Part shown: positions 23,310 through 34,948 of the stretch, in pieces
Numbering within the stretch: position 1 is the stretch's first letter
Layout: every line of letters begins with the position of its first letter
NCBI RefSeq assembly: GCF_963855985.1
Contig: NC_087105.1
Coordinates: forward strand, 7,876,501-7,940,500
DNA from: Ostrinia nubilalis
Lineage: Eukaryota > Arthropoda > Insecta > Lepidoptera > Crambidae
Direction of reading: 5' to 3'
DNA: 64,000 bases
Program-made: the position numbers and the translations under genes
Notes under the pieces: generated by a model
Database searches by the model: none
What the model saw: only the letters and a program-made list of their open reading frames with translations
What the model was told of the DNA's origin: nothing

Positions 23310-25113
23310 TATAACGACATTCAAACTTAAGTTAGATTCAATATTTTGCTAGGCTTCACAATATTTACATCTAGCATAGGCTGAAACTTATACCTACTTA
23401 GTAAGTAACTAAAATGAGTTTGTACGTCGTTTCAAAATACAAAACTAAATCTACTGAAACTATTCTCGTTACACTGCTACCGCAAACATGGTGAGTCGAG
23501 ACATTTTTCAACTAGCGTAGTATAATTCTTTGCGGACGTTAATTAACTTTTTATTCTTCCACTCGTCGCACCGCGGACAATGAGGATGGAAAAAACAATA
23601 CAATTACACCACCAATCCTTAACGAGCAGACATTCGGAATTACAAATGGCGCAAAATTATGAGGAGCTTCAAATAATCATTAAACATAAACGCGTAATGG
23701 TTTCCCATTCAAATGATAGCCCATAGCGGTTAACTACCTCGGTAATGTCTCAACACAATCTCTTCTTGGGAAATTGTTGCGTTTTACTGTGGTATTAATG
23801 AGTTATGGCCTATTAAAACATAACAGGAACACATTTCTTTATTGGGCGCGCCTTAAGCGCCGGCTGTTAATATAACGTCCATTTGTGCGTACGACCGGGA
23901 TAATTATGGATGTGCTTATGCTCCGCTTTGATTAATCGGGCCTACCCTAATGCTGGAATAATGCATTTGATAGTGCCATAATACAAACATTTCAGAGGGC
24001 TCACTATCTTGTTCTTAATGGACAAAAATTAAGGTATAATATAAAAAATATGCTGAGGAAAAAGTGACGACTCCCTGGATGTTTCATAGCGTCTGATAAG
24101 CTAGATACTCGAGGGTATTATTACTCGTAACTTAAGTTGTTACAATCATAAAACGGAAGAAGATATGAGCATAACAAGTCGCCTACAGCAGTTCGTAGAA
24201 TCTAACACCAGGATTAAGACCTTGGTTGTTACAGTCTTAGATTTGCCACATAAGCTTTAAAACGTTTGACAGGCAAATTAACTGTAGTTTTAATATTATT
24301 ACGTTTTTTTATTTGGTAAGTATTTAAGTTTAAAATCGAATGTAACTCTAACCCTGCTGAATCTATTTTTATTATGTAACCGCTTTGTTCTACAATTGGT
24401 CCAATAGACTCGAAAACGGATTGCACACCTGCTTATCGATGCATCGCATTTGCACTCGGCTTGCCTCGATATATTATTAAGAAAGGCTTTGAGCAAGCTA
24501 GGTAGGTAGACGAAGGTGGGAGTTCCTATAACGTATAATAAATGACAGACACGTTGTTATTTCTCGTGTTTCCTTTTTGAAACGGCGAATGTGATCGTTT
24601 TCTAAAATACTAGCGACTCGCCTTGCTACGCACAGGTACAATGTATCATATTTAAAAACCTTCCTCTTGAATCCTCTGACTTGACTTATACCTACTATGA
24701 TTTTCTCTTCTACGTCAAGAATCTAGATGAGCCGTCCTCGTCAGGAATGAGATTATTTGAAACCATTCTTAATTACTCCAAAATTTAATTTATTTAAAAA
24801 TACTTTCTCACTAAAAAAAGTACAAAAACCCTAAACATTTTCTTTAAAAAATGTACATTTTGCACAGCCTTTACAAACGCGTGAAACAATACTTTATCCG
24901 GAAGAGCAATATTTTAGCGGGGAGAAATAATTTCTCCCGCTAAAGAGTTAATGGTTCCGCTTGATCTTAAAGGTTTACCACACTGAGCTAATTAGGGAAA
25001 AATATTCGAGGCTTATTTTCCCAGAGCTTTGTTGAGTCGACAGCATATTAGATATTTTTGGTGTAAACTTGTTCTTATTGCAACAGTATAAGATTCTCTA
25101 TAAATAAGTATGT
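23310..25113. other. Intergenic, possible regulatory block 23520-23960
   Basis: This is the longest repeat-free, moderately GC-rich stretch nearby. It contains several TAAT/ATTA core words and the palindrome ggcgcgcc near 23846. It shows no long frame and no element ends. The two overlapping minus frames near 24229-24496 match nothing known. Confidence 0.35.
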
Positions 25114-25125
25114 ACTTCGTAACCA

Positions 25126-25167
25126 GCCTTTTTCCAGCAGTGGACGTCATTTGGCTGAAACGAACGA
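25126..25167 (+). mobile_element. 42-bp RTE 3' end with perfect 12-bp target duplication
   Basis: acttcgtaacca occurs at 25114-25125 and 25168-25179. Between them lies only the extreme RTE 3' end (cagcagtggacgtcatttgg, then ctgaaacgaacga). Such extreme truncation still shows the hallmark of target-primed reverse transcription. Confidence 0.88.
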
Positions 25168-25179
25168 ACTTCGTAACCA

Positions 25180-27599
25180 TACTTAGAATTATGTTGTTCG
25201 TAACTTGCGGATATAGCAAAGCAAAAAGTCACGTATCGAAAATAAATGGTTAGATTACCATGGCACGGTTAATTTATCTAAATTACGACAAATTTTATTG
25301 CAGCAAATTGAAAATTAACTTGATTTTCAGGACTAGATTGAAGTGTTTTCGTTCTTGGCACGATTGACATAATCTCTTCAATCAGAAAACAAAAAACGAT
25401 CTACGTATCCGATGTGCTTTTGTTTTCGACTTCGTCTTCTAAACTCAGAAGCCACTGAATATACGGAACGCCAATTTATTTTTAAACGTACACAACGTTC
25501 ATTACGGGAGCCTTACAAAGCATCTAAACACCGTCTGCTTCGGGCGCCAAAATGTAAATTCCCCGAAATAAATCGGCCACGATACCTATCACCAAGGCAC
25601 ACGAATTGAGGAAAAAGATCTATTTAAATGTAGATTGTCTCCGGTAATACTTCCATTTGTTTTTGTCTCGGAAACCCGAGATACGATTGCGGTCGCAGAC
25701 TACACGCTGTGTTCAGCCCAGCTTTTTATTCACCCTTATCCCGATAGATCCATCAGATATTTTTGATGGCACCCTCCAACCGGATTGCTCGTTTTACGGT
25801 TTAATAAAAAAGTGTTAAGCTCCACTATATGAGGCTTATATCCGAATGACATACTTTGATTTGCAAAACGATGTATTTGGCTGTAAAAATTGGAAATAAT
25901 TTCAATCACAAATCAATAATCACCAGATCATTTAGTCTCCACTGCAAGAGCACAACCCTCTCTAATTTGAGCTAAATGGAGGTATTTTTATGCAGAACAA
26001 AGCAGGTACTTGGCTACAATCACACCTCATAAGAAAAATGCAATCTAGGCCTGTAATTATATCAACCTTTAGTTAAAAATAAAAGGGTAATAAATAATAT
26101 CGTACACTAAAAAAAGGCAAGCAAATAAATGATCGTCAAATGGAAGCAAAATAGCGAAACGAATGAATACTTTCGAGTGGATAAAAAAATAAAATATATT
26201 TGTTCACGTATTGGACTATAAATGTCCAACGCAATGGGGAAAATATTATTGTGATGAGTATAAATATTTATTTCCCGAGATTTATATTCTATGGGTACAA
26301 ATTAATAGGTACAATTTTAGAAAGTTCGATCAGCGACGATGAAAAAATAGATTAGTAATAAAATTCTAATAATATTTTTCGAATTAACTATTATAAGATT
26401 CGAACATCAAAAGCGGATTTTAAATATATGTGCTAGTAAGTATGTTGTAGTAATCATACACATAATTCATTTAAGCTTAAACTAGCAAGTTTTTTAAGGA
26501 AATTCTGTAAAAAGATTACTAGTATCTTATCCTGTAAAAACATAAATAAAGTCATACGAGGTAAATTTTAAATAATCAACATGAAAAAATCGAACTACCT
26601 ACCTAAGGCAGGAATCGAACCCACGACCTTTTGCTTGCCGGGCGACTTCATGAAGTCGCAGTTTGATTTTTTCAAGTTAATTAAAATTTAGTTTGAGAAG
26701 CGACTCTAATCGCTAATGCTAAGAAATTTCATACAAGGTAGTTGCAACTCCACTATGCAGAGTACCTACCTAACCTACAGTCCAGTACTTAAACCAGCTA
26801 GCGGGTAAACAACAACATAAAATAGGAACTCAGCATAATAAGTTCTTCGATATCAGCAGAAATTGAATTAAAAGATGCAGTTCTTTTTGTAGGAACTGTC
26901 GTTAGTCAGTGCTTCAGTTCGGAACTTTTCGTCGGCGGACCAAGACTTTTGGAGTTGGACGGTTCACTATAATAATTTATGTATTTGCGAGATTTTTATA
27001 ACTGACTTTCAAAATGAAGTTTCAATGCACTAGCATTAGTTTGACATGTAATGAACATTATGAATAAATTTCTTATTCTTATTCTTATTCCTACTTTTGT
27101 AAAAGCGCTGTAGCACGTATTAGTTTTCTATGTCTAGTCTAAAAGTTTTAGTCCCACTAGAGATTTTCAACAAGTATATCTTCTACCTATTTACATCATC
27201 ATCATCATCATCACCAATGCATTATAATAAAAATGCGCTTAAAGAGTGGTTGAACATCTCAACTACTTCATTTCCAATAAAAAATGGTTTTCACATGTCA
27301 CTTGATAGACAAATTTGTTGAAAAGTTATTCGTATTTATTTGTTAGGTATAAAAGGTTTTTTTAACTCGAATTACCTACATGAAGTTATTATATTCATCA
27401 AAATCTCAAGTTTTTAAACTCATTATAAATCCATTAAACATTCCTAACATTCTACATTCGTGAATGTTTGTGATCTTTAATTAAGTTTACATTCTTGTTC
27501 ATTTTCAGAGTTCTTAGTCATGTCTTTGAAATATTGTACGCACACTCGTATACTTACTTCAAATCTTTTCCTAATAGTTTGGTAGTACCTACTAATATT
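25180..27599. other. Intergenic with two decayed repeat fragments
   Basis: Around 25988-26065 a weak relative of the non-LTR 3' region at 53559 is visible (atgcagaacaaagcaggtac, then ggctacaatcacacct). Around 26600-26655 'gcaggaatcgaacccacgacc' looks like the antisense B box of a tRNA-derived SINE. A (TCA)n run lies at 27195-27213. No gene is recognised. Confidence 0.4.
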
Positions 27600-27776
27600 A
27601 TAAACGCAAAAGTTTGTATGGATGTCTGGATGTTTGTATCGTTGCGCAAAAACTACTGAACGGATTTTGATGAAACTACAATATTATTGTTTATAACCCA
27701 TAATATCATATAGGCTATAATTTATGACGATCTGTGACAAACTAAATTTCACGCGGGTGAAGCCGCGGGCAAAAGC
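27600..27776 (+). mobile_element. Helitron-like lepidopteran repeat
   Basis: It opens attataaacgcaaaagtttg, has 'aaaaactactgaacggattt' inside, and closes with cacgcgggtgaagccgcggg, a GC hairpin. These are the same start and end blocks as at 18146 and (reversed) 62103. The final CTAG is not preserved. Confidence 0.6.
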
Positions 27777-28509
27777 GGTGCAGTGGGATAGGAACTTTGT
27801 AAATTCCATATAACGTCACTATTTAACGACAAACTCCTTATAACGTGGAAATTTCTAGACTTTATTGCTTTAATTTGTTTTGTATCCTTGTTTATTTTGT
27901 ATCACTCTATACTATAACGACCACTATCAATAACTAATTTGTATGAAGAATTGGCCGATACCAATACGATGTAATGTACGAACTTTCATCATACATGTTC
28001 ATACTGATCACCAGTCCGATTATCGGCCAACTAAAAGTCGGCGGTCTACGCATAGGCTTAGTGTATCTACTCCAAGTCCTTATTACATAGGTAGTAAGTA
28101 TTATATTCCTAGCATCAGCTCGGCTATTGTGATACGGAATTCTTGCGAAATCAGGTTACTCCATTCCCTATGTTTGTATTGACACAACCCTACAGCCGTC
28201 CATATTTTATCGGAGAAAATTAAATGTACAGTGTAGTTTAATTTTGTTTTATTAGGAAGGTACTTTTGTTTACTTACCTTACCAATATTTATAATTGTAT
28301 TTCATGTGATATGCAGTTATTGGTCTCTATATTATAGAAATCAATAAACATTATGGAAATAGGAAATCTTGAATAATAAGTACCATCTAAAATTTAAGTT
28401 TTTTAATAAAATAAAATAAAAGGTTATTATCAAAGGAAGTTAAAGTGAATAAAAAAAAGATTCTACGTGGCTCTACAATAGAATTAAACGCTGTACTTAG
28501 TTGATGAAT
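27777..28509. other. Intergenic, no feature recognised
   Basis: AT-rich, with no supported gene or repeat. Confidence 0.45.
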
Positions 28510-28715
28510 ACTTTTTTTTTTATATAAAAGAAAAGATTATTAGCAAGTTGTATTGCACAAATTACTAATAGTCCCGTTAGCCTCTCGTGGTAAGCTAAAT
28601 AAGCTTGTGGTACGAGTGGGCTCACCACAATAGTCGAGCGGTGGGATTTGAACCCGCGTTCCTCGGATCTCGAGTCGGCCAGTCCGACCCCTTCACCGTT
28701 CGGCTATCGATTAAG
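28510..28715 (-). mobile_element. tRNA-derived SINE (family S2)
   Basis: Read on the - strand, the 5' part resembles a tRNA. There is an A-box-like atagccgaacggtgaagg and a B box gcgggttcaaatcccacc, followed by an unrelated body and a T-run on the + strand (poly-A on -) near 28510. A decayed relative is at 55905-55970. It lacks a complete acceptor stem, so I do not call it a functional tRNA gene. Confidence 0.65.
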
Positions 28716-29349
28716 TTCAATAGAGTTTAAGTTATTATGTCTTTCATAAGGCATATTCTACTTATAAAATAATATACCAATTCAATAGAAAGCTATGGAG
28801 AGTTAACCAACTGACCAAAAAGTAAGCATCGTCAAATTACACAGCGCAGTTTATAGCGTTTTGTGTTCGATCCCAGCATCGGAATGATTCAGCATCCATG
28901 CTAATGCATTTCGGTTCCTGTATCGTATTTCGTCAATACGCCGCCTTCATCCATCACGCGATGTTTTCGTGCGCGCCCATTTAAAAGCATCTATCAGATG
29001 CAAATTTATGCTTGTTTGCACACGTTTTAGCATGATTTATGCGGTACTGTAAATAATTTGGAATGTGACATGAATTAGTTACTCAAGTTACTCTGTAAGC
29101 ACAAGAAATAACGTTGAAAGTCTGTTGTTTTTACCCAAAAACTGTTCGTTTCGACAAAAAGACGTCTACTGCTGAAAAACTAAAGACTAGAAGCGCAGTT
29201 TAAAATGTCTAAGGATATTTATTATTATTATTATTAAAAAGAATTCCTGCAAGTTTTCTACTCGTACAAAGACCAGTCCTGCACTCTCCTGTCATCCAGT
29301 ACCTCTAGCATGAACAACTTTCGTCTCCGAATCATTTGCGTATTCGATA
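28716..29349. other. Intergenic, octamer-like site
   Basis: The sequence is mostly featureless. An exact POU-type octamer ATGCAAAT lies at 28998-29005, in a GC-richer block (28890-29030). One site has little weight on its own. Confidence 0.3.
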
Positions 29350-29552
29350 AAATTCGATATTCAATCTTCCAATTAAACGATAACATGACAATTTTGATTC
29401 TCAAAATAAGTTTCGTGCAACCACATCTCATACTAAGTTCACTTTACGGCACGTTCACAAGGGCGCTGTTGTAGTTTTCTTACTAAATCTTTTGATGGCG
29501 ATTTGAGTACGCAAACGATTTGAACTCGAAAGATTTTCGTGCTAGCCGTACA
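29350..29552. repeat. Dispersed ~200-bp repeat, copy 1
   Basis: The stretch from 'ttaaacgataac' through 'ataagtttcgtgcaacc', 'cttttgatggcgatt' and 'tagccgtac' is repeated at 39812-40014 in the same orientation with moderate divergence. There is no coding sequence. It has weak mirrored ends, so it may be a MITE, but the class is not established. Confidence 0.75.
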
Positions 29553-29613
29553 GGTGCATCCCACGACCTTCACCAGATAGTTGGTCCACCGAGTGCTAGG
29601 CCTAGTCGAGACC

Positions 29614-29800
29614 GAGGTGAGTTGTAACAGAGAAGAGTAGTGACATTGTTGTTTTTTGGAACCTACTGACTACTAGCCAGCTCGTAACAGTGGGCGTATT
29701 TAGTTCAAGTCTCGAGCTACCAAAATGCGAGCTCGCTGATAGTTATAGGTTAAAAAAATCGACAATGTCACAACACTTCTTTATAACTCACCTTGGCCTC
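29614..29800. mobile_element. MITE family D, copy 1
   Basis: Left gaggtgagttgtaacagag is mirrored at the right (acttctttataactcacc). The inner parts gtgacattgttg / cgacaatgtcac are also mirrored. The core 'cagtgggcgtatttagttcaag' recurs in the reverse orientation within 53528-53918. Confidence 0.75.
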
Positions 29801-31617
29801 CCTTACCACTTTTGGCTCTCTCATGGTCTGAAAAAATGCTAAAGCATAAAGTGAGAGAGTAATGAGCTGTAGTATTAAGTTGGTTTAATTAAATAAATAA
29901 ATAGTGTGTGCTGCTGAAACTACATTGCGAGTTTGATACAAAAAGAAAGTTGCAACGTGGCATAGCGTCAGACAATTATAGTGTTAATTTGTAAGAGCCA
30001 CTCCGGTAACATTGTCCCGCCAATTTTGTAATTAGTGTTGTTTACAACTCATCGCGTGGAACCCTTGTTATAATTAATGAGCCTTGTTTTGTTACATAGT
30101 AGACGTTAAATTGTTGTGTGTCATCTAAATTTTGTGCCGATTGACCAATGACTATGCAACATAGAATCACCAAAATCGGCTTATGTATTTAGTTTCCTAG
30201 AATGCCATACAAATGAACGATAATAGAACTAGAAATTTGTGATAAAATATGATAGGAATACTTATTGTCTTATTTGAGCTAATAAACACACATCCTCCAT
30301 AACGTCGCGCAAGCAATAAGTTACCAGTCTTACTTTAATAACATAGTACAAGTCTACATTCCATACGTACTGATTGTATATCTGTATCTTTATATTAAAA
30401 GCACTGAACCGTTATGATCCTTATTATTCACAGCTCCGCGTGCTTTTATGCGTTACAACGGCTCATTTCACCGATTCGTTTCATTTTCTTAAATTTTTCA
30501 TGGCGACATTCCTCCTTGGCTGGAAACGGCATTATATCGCGCATGTCGGCAATAATCCGCCGTTGGATGAGCGCTGTTTACGATCAGTGGCGTATCGCTT
30601 AAGTTATAAGAGAAGTAGAAGCAGTAGGTATTATAATCATGGTGGTGCTATTCCGAAGCGTCCTGCAAAAAGTAGCTGCCAATAGCACGTGTAGCATCTG
30701 AATGTACCAGATATGGCGGCTATGTACGACTGGTTCAGGTATAAGTATTTTTTTAAAAGCAACCGCTACGAAATAGTAGGTTCCTTTATTATTTTATCTA
30801 AGAAGGACGTGTATATGGCCTTGAGTAAGTTAGAGAGATAGGAGTGTTTTTACGATGGCCACCAAATGATCTGATGATGAATAAAAAGAAGGGCTCGGAC
30901 TCCATGCGATGAAGCAAGTCGATGTTTATTGTAAACCTATTCATACACGCTCCAGTTAAACATGTTCACATAGCAGCCGTCAAAGTTCGTGATTAACTTC
31001 GTGTTTCGTCCACGATATAAACTGCTTTTCTCGCAACTCCTTAAAAATATATCTGTAGCCACGTACGGGTCAATTGCAAGACTTTTATTTTTTATTGCAA
31101 GTGCTATACATGAGCAATTGGGCTGGGAAGCACTAGGAAAAATGGTGACTACCTATTGTCTACCTCGAAAGAGGAAAGTGTGCAATAATGAAATACTGAG
31201 CCTACTGCACATGTTTACCGTTATTGTGCTTAAGCGGCGGATAAATCGCTGACGATGCCAAATTTATAGCAGTTAATATATTTTTATGGCGCGGGAGGCG
31301 ACGCTGCATAAATGTTTAGATTTGATTACGCCTCTATGAGTTTTTAGACCTTTAGGCGGGGTTTTTTAACGTGTGAAGTTACTGCCTGTGTTGGCGTGAA
31401 TATTTATTTCGCTGGTTCCAGCAGACATTTTGGAATTCATTTTATTAATTTACGATGAAAGACGAAAAGAGAAAATACGGGTACGTTTAATCTTATGACG
31501 TGAATACTAGAGCATAGGTGGCTATTGTGTCTAAGGCTAAGTTGTAATTATTTTGTTAGATAATTACTATGTATGTCATGTTTGTTATGAAACTACTGTT
31601 AGGTATTTTATCATTTA
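29801..31617. other. Intergenic, GC-richer blocks at 30380-30620 and 31240-31400
   Basis: No recognised gene. The first block carries overlapping open frames of 62 and 103 codons in two phases that resemble nothing known. The second contains ttttatggcgc and gcataaatg, words like those bound by posterior homeodomain proteins. I regard both only as possible regulatory DNA. Confidence 0.3.
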
Positions 31618-31810
31618 CTAGCGGCCGCGACTTCGTACGCGTGGATCCCGTTTTACACCCTTAGGGGTGGAGTTTTGTAAAATCCTTTCTTAGCGTATGC
31701 CTACGTCATAACATCTACCTGCATGCCAAATTTCACCCCGATCTGTCCAGTGGTTTAGGCTGTGTGTTGAGAGATCACTATATCAGTCAGTCAGTCAGTC
31801 AGTCAGTCAC
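31618..31810 (-). mobile_element. Helitron-like repeat with (CAGT)n
   Basis: It starts CTAGcggccgcgacttcgta, the reverse of a hairpin-CTAG end. It contains gcatgccaaatttcacccc and finishes in a (CAGT)n microsatellite (31782-31809). The same opening block occurs at 42284 and 55263. The family is inferred by internal comparison. Confidence 0.6.
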
Positions 31811-31908
31811 CTTTGGATTTTGAGAAAAATGTAATCCAGTTTTCAAGAACTAACATGGCCCGAAGAGTTTACCATAAATATTATGAAGAGAAGAAAACTT
31901 GTACAATA

Positions 31909-32130
31909 TTATTGCAGTAAAGTGTCATATGCTCGTTTTAGAGGACAAGCTATAAAATAACTGCATAAGTGCTGCTTAAGAGGATACATAGCTTGCTTGC
32001 TAACATGATACATTATGTCGGGTACGCGCTTGTCTCCAGGGTTCCACCCAAGACGTCGTCTAGGGAGCTCATTAAAAAGCACTAAGGCACGTATTAATAA
32101 CGTGATCCCAGTATTGAGACAGTGTGCCAA
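31909..32130 (-). pseudogene. Possible C-terminal fragment of a non-LTR reverse transcriptase ORF
   Basis: The frame includes LVLFNELPRR and, 37 residues on, PLKQHLCSYF. This pattern resembles the 'LFN.LP ... FK..L' tail found after the reverse transcriptase domain in Jockey-like elements. No catalytic motif remains and no target duplication was seen. The resemblance is weak and the call tentative. Confidence 0.3.
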
Positions 32131-33784
32131 TTTGTTCCGCGATAGACTACGTCAACAGAATTAGATAAACTGGAGTTGCGCATTCGTGAGTGACCTTTGC
32201 TTATGATGGGAATTGGTGGATCATTAAATGAAGTTGGTTACAGATATGAAAGAAAGAGAGAGAGAGATAGAAAAATCGGACATTTAGTTCGTTTAAAGAC
32301 TCAAAATAAATCAGCTCAGTGGTCAGTTACGAGTCAAAGTCACGGGTTACCTTTCAGGTAAGGCAACGGAATTCATGTTTCTGCTTTTTTCCACCACTGC
32401 ACTGAGACTCCTGTATAGAAAAAATCTACAGTTTAGTTTTGTTTTGAGACAAATAAATATTTTCTATTCTATTCTATTCTATTCCAACATTTTTTTCCTT
32501 CAGGTAAGGTAGCACATAATATAAATAAATAAATAAATAATTTTTTTCGTTATCGTTTAGCTACGTCCCTAAATTACCCAAAATCAGTCTATAAGCTCAA
32601 AATCGTAGCCTATATTGTTCGTAAGTAACAGTACGATATTATTCCCAGAAATATACTTAGCAAGCGTTAGAGAGTTCACCGTTTCGTGGAAATTCGCACG
32701 CCTCGGCTGTATGGTTTGAATAATTATTATTTGGAACACTTCTATTGATTTTAAGTGCCCTATTAAGAGTTTTGTTTGAAGGAAATGATTGGTGTTCGAT
32801 TAATTACTTACTACGTAATTCTACAATCTACATACGTGGGTACTTTTATGTAGAACTAGGTTTTTCTTGCGGCATCGCCCCTCGTGAAATTCATTTTTTC
32901 AAAGAATACCAACTTATTTGACATTTATTGTTGTAATTTTTGGCCAATTTCTTCAATATTGTTGTAAATTACAGCTTACGTGTTATTTTGATGTATACGA
33001 ACAATAATACTGGCAAGTTTCATCAAAATCGGTGCATTACTTTTTTCGTGAAAGAGTAACGGGCATCCATCCATCCATCCTCATAAACATTAAAATTATA
33101 ATATTATTAGGACAATAGGATAGCTGTTATTAATACCATAAAACAACCACCAAAGCGCGATCCGTTTATTAATATTATCCTGAGCCGCGACGACAACGCC
33201 CCCTGGCGCACACTAGACATTATTTCAGCGAGTGCAACTAACACGTAGTTAGTCAAGTTGTGTCATGTTTACGGTGAGGTAAACTGTGCGGTAATATTAA
33301 ACTACTTATATGGGCATTTCGCAGGCGTTATGTTAGTTAAGACGTAGTTTACATGATGAATATGAAAAGTTCATTTTTATTTTCCTATGGGAATTTACGG
33401 TCGCGAACTCGCGAAGCTACATTTAACAGTTTTTTTTGTTGCAAAATATCACATATAACTACTACATACGCTATTTTGGTGTTTAACCCCTCAAGTACCA
33501 GGAATCCAGATACAATAGGAAGGAATCAATTGTTACCGCGGTCCCATGCGACCACTTGGGTTCCACGAGATTACGTAACCTAATCTACCTACTGGAGTAC
33601 CCTACCAGACTTGATATGTGACCAAAAATAAAATAAATATGTAGTTAAGCTTCATAACACTTAGGTACAAAGTTTAGTTCCTTTAGAACCTGTGGGTTTA
33701 GAAAAGTGGCACTTTATGATCGAATTGAAAATCGAATCCGTTGTAATTCCACAAAAAAGGCTTTTTTTCGACCATCTTTCGACG
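32131..33784. other. Intergenic with microsatellites and one decayed repeat
   Basis: Simple repeats: (GA)n near 32256-32267, (TATTC)n at 32461-32484 and (AAAT)n at 32521-32540. Positions 32860-33115 resemble a decayed Helitron-like repeat ('gcaagtttcatcaaaatcgg', a (CATC)n run, then 'attataatattattagg'). No gene was found. Confidence 0.45.
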
Positions 33785-34581
33785 TCAAAGGACATCATCC
33801 ATTTTGGTCCAAAATCAAAAGTGCCGGCCAAAAAATAAAAGTGCTGTATTCTGATAGAATACGTCCGCCTTAGCATTTATTACTATGGCACCAAAGCTGT
33901 AGCACCACTGTGCATCGTAGTATTTGAGTTCTAAAAATATATGAAACGACTGACTTTGATCTCAAATACTACGACGCACAGTGGTGCTACAGCTTTGGTG
34001 TCATAGTAACAAATGCTAAGGCGGACGTATTCTGTCAGAATACAGCACTTTTTTTTTATTGGCCGACATTTTTGATTTTGAACAAAAAATGTATGAATCG
34101 TTGATGAATTTTAGATCTCAAATACTCGACGCACAGTGGTGCTACAGCTTTGGTGCCATAGTAACAAATGCTAAGGCGGACGTATTCTGTCAGAAGACAG
34201 CGCTTTTTTTTTATTGGCCGACACTTTTGATTTTGAACAAAAAATGTATGAATCGTCGATGAATTTCAGATCTCAAATACTCGACGCATAGTGGTGCTAC
34301 AGCTTTGGTGCCATAGTAACAAATGCTAAGGCGGACGTATTCTGTCAGAATACAGCACTTTTTTTTTTATTGGCCGACACTTTTGATTTTGAACAAAAAA
34401 TGTATGAATAGTCGATGACTTTTAGATCTCAAATACTCGACGCACAGTGGAGCTACGGCTTTGGTGCCATAGTAACAAATGCTAAGGCAGACGTATTCTG
34501 TCAGAATACAGCACTTTTTTTTGTTGGCCGGCACTTTTGATTTTGGACCAAAAATATATGAAACGTGGATGATGTCCTTTG
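33785..34581. mobile_element. Foldback element with 155-bp tandem units in one arm
   Basis: The ends caaaggacatcatcc (33785) and ggatgatgtcctttg (34567-34581) are mirrors. The left arm is one inverted unit (to about 33935). The right arm contains four direct units with period 155, marked by aaatgctaaggc at 34011, 34166, 34321 and 34477. Each unit has 'cagtggtgctacagctttgg' and an internal palindrome-like attctgtcagaat. There is no protein. Frames of about 70 codons repeat with the units and are not genes. Confidence 0.85.
33960..34566 (+). repeat. Four 155-bp tandem units
   Basis: Units are nearly identical apart from scattered substitutions. The first differs by 'actacgacg' for 'actcgacg', and the last has 'ggagctacggc'. 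Uniform spacing points to unequal crossing-over or replication slippage within the right arm of the foldback. Confidence 0.9.
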
Positions 34582-34786
34582 TCACATTTTGCAACTTTTC
34601 TACTATTTTCTTTACTCACTTGTTCTAAGTCAGTAAATAACGGACAATCATAGTGTACAAATGGATTCTGACTTTACATTCCTAATAATGTCAATGTCTC
34701 CGGGTATGAATGCATCGTGCTCATTAGACTGACGTTTGCCCCCGTTGGGATTCGAATCGCGAATGTAGAGCGGACTCTACAATACA

Positions 34787-34948
34787 GGGGGCGTAGTGTG
34801 AGTTTACATCAAACTTCTTCATTAGTGACTGCGTAAAAAATGACAATAACTATGACGGATTGTACAGCGACCCTGGAACCAAAATCTTCATAGATTTTTT
34901 AATCGCGCTCACTAGTGAGCACGTTTGAGTAAACTCACACTCAGCCCT
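34787..34948. mobile_element. MITE family A, copy 3 (inverted)
   Basis: The ends 'gtagtgtgagtttacatcaa' and 'gagtaaactcacactcagccct' are mirrors. The reverse complement aligns along its length with 2374-2535, including cgctgtacaatccgtcat. Confidence 0.75.

Noticed and set aside
31782..31809. CRISPR-like repeated short units
   Set aside because: A plain (CAGT)n microsatellite with no spacers. Nothing in the window suggests prokaryotic DNA.
34059..34594. Several 67-76-codon frames
   Set aside because: They recur with the 155-bp tandem units and change phase. They are products of the repeat.
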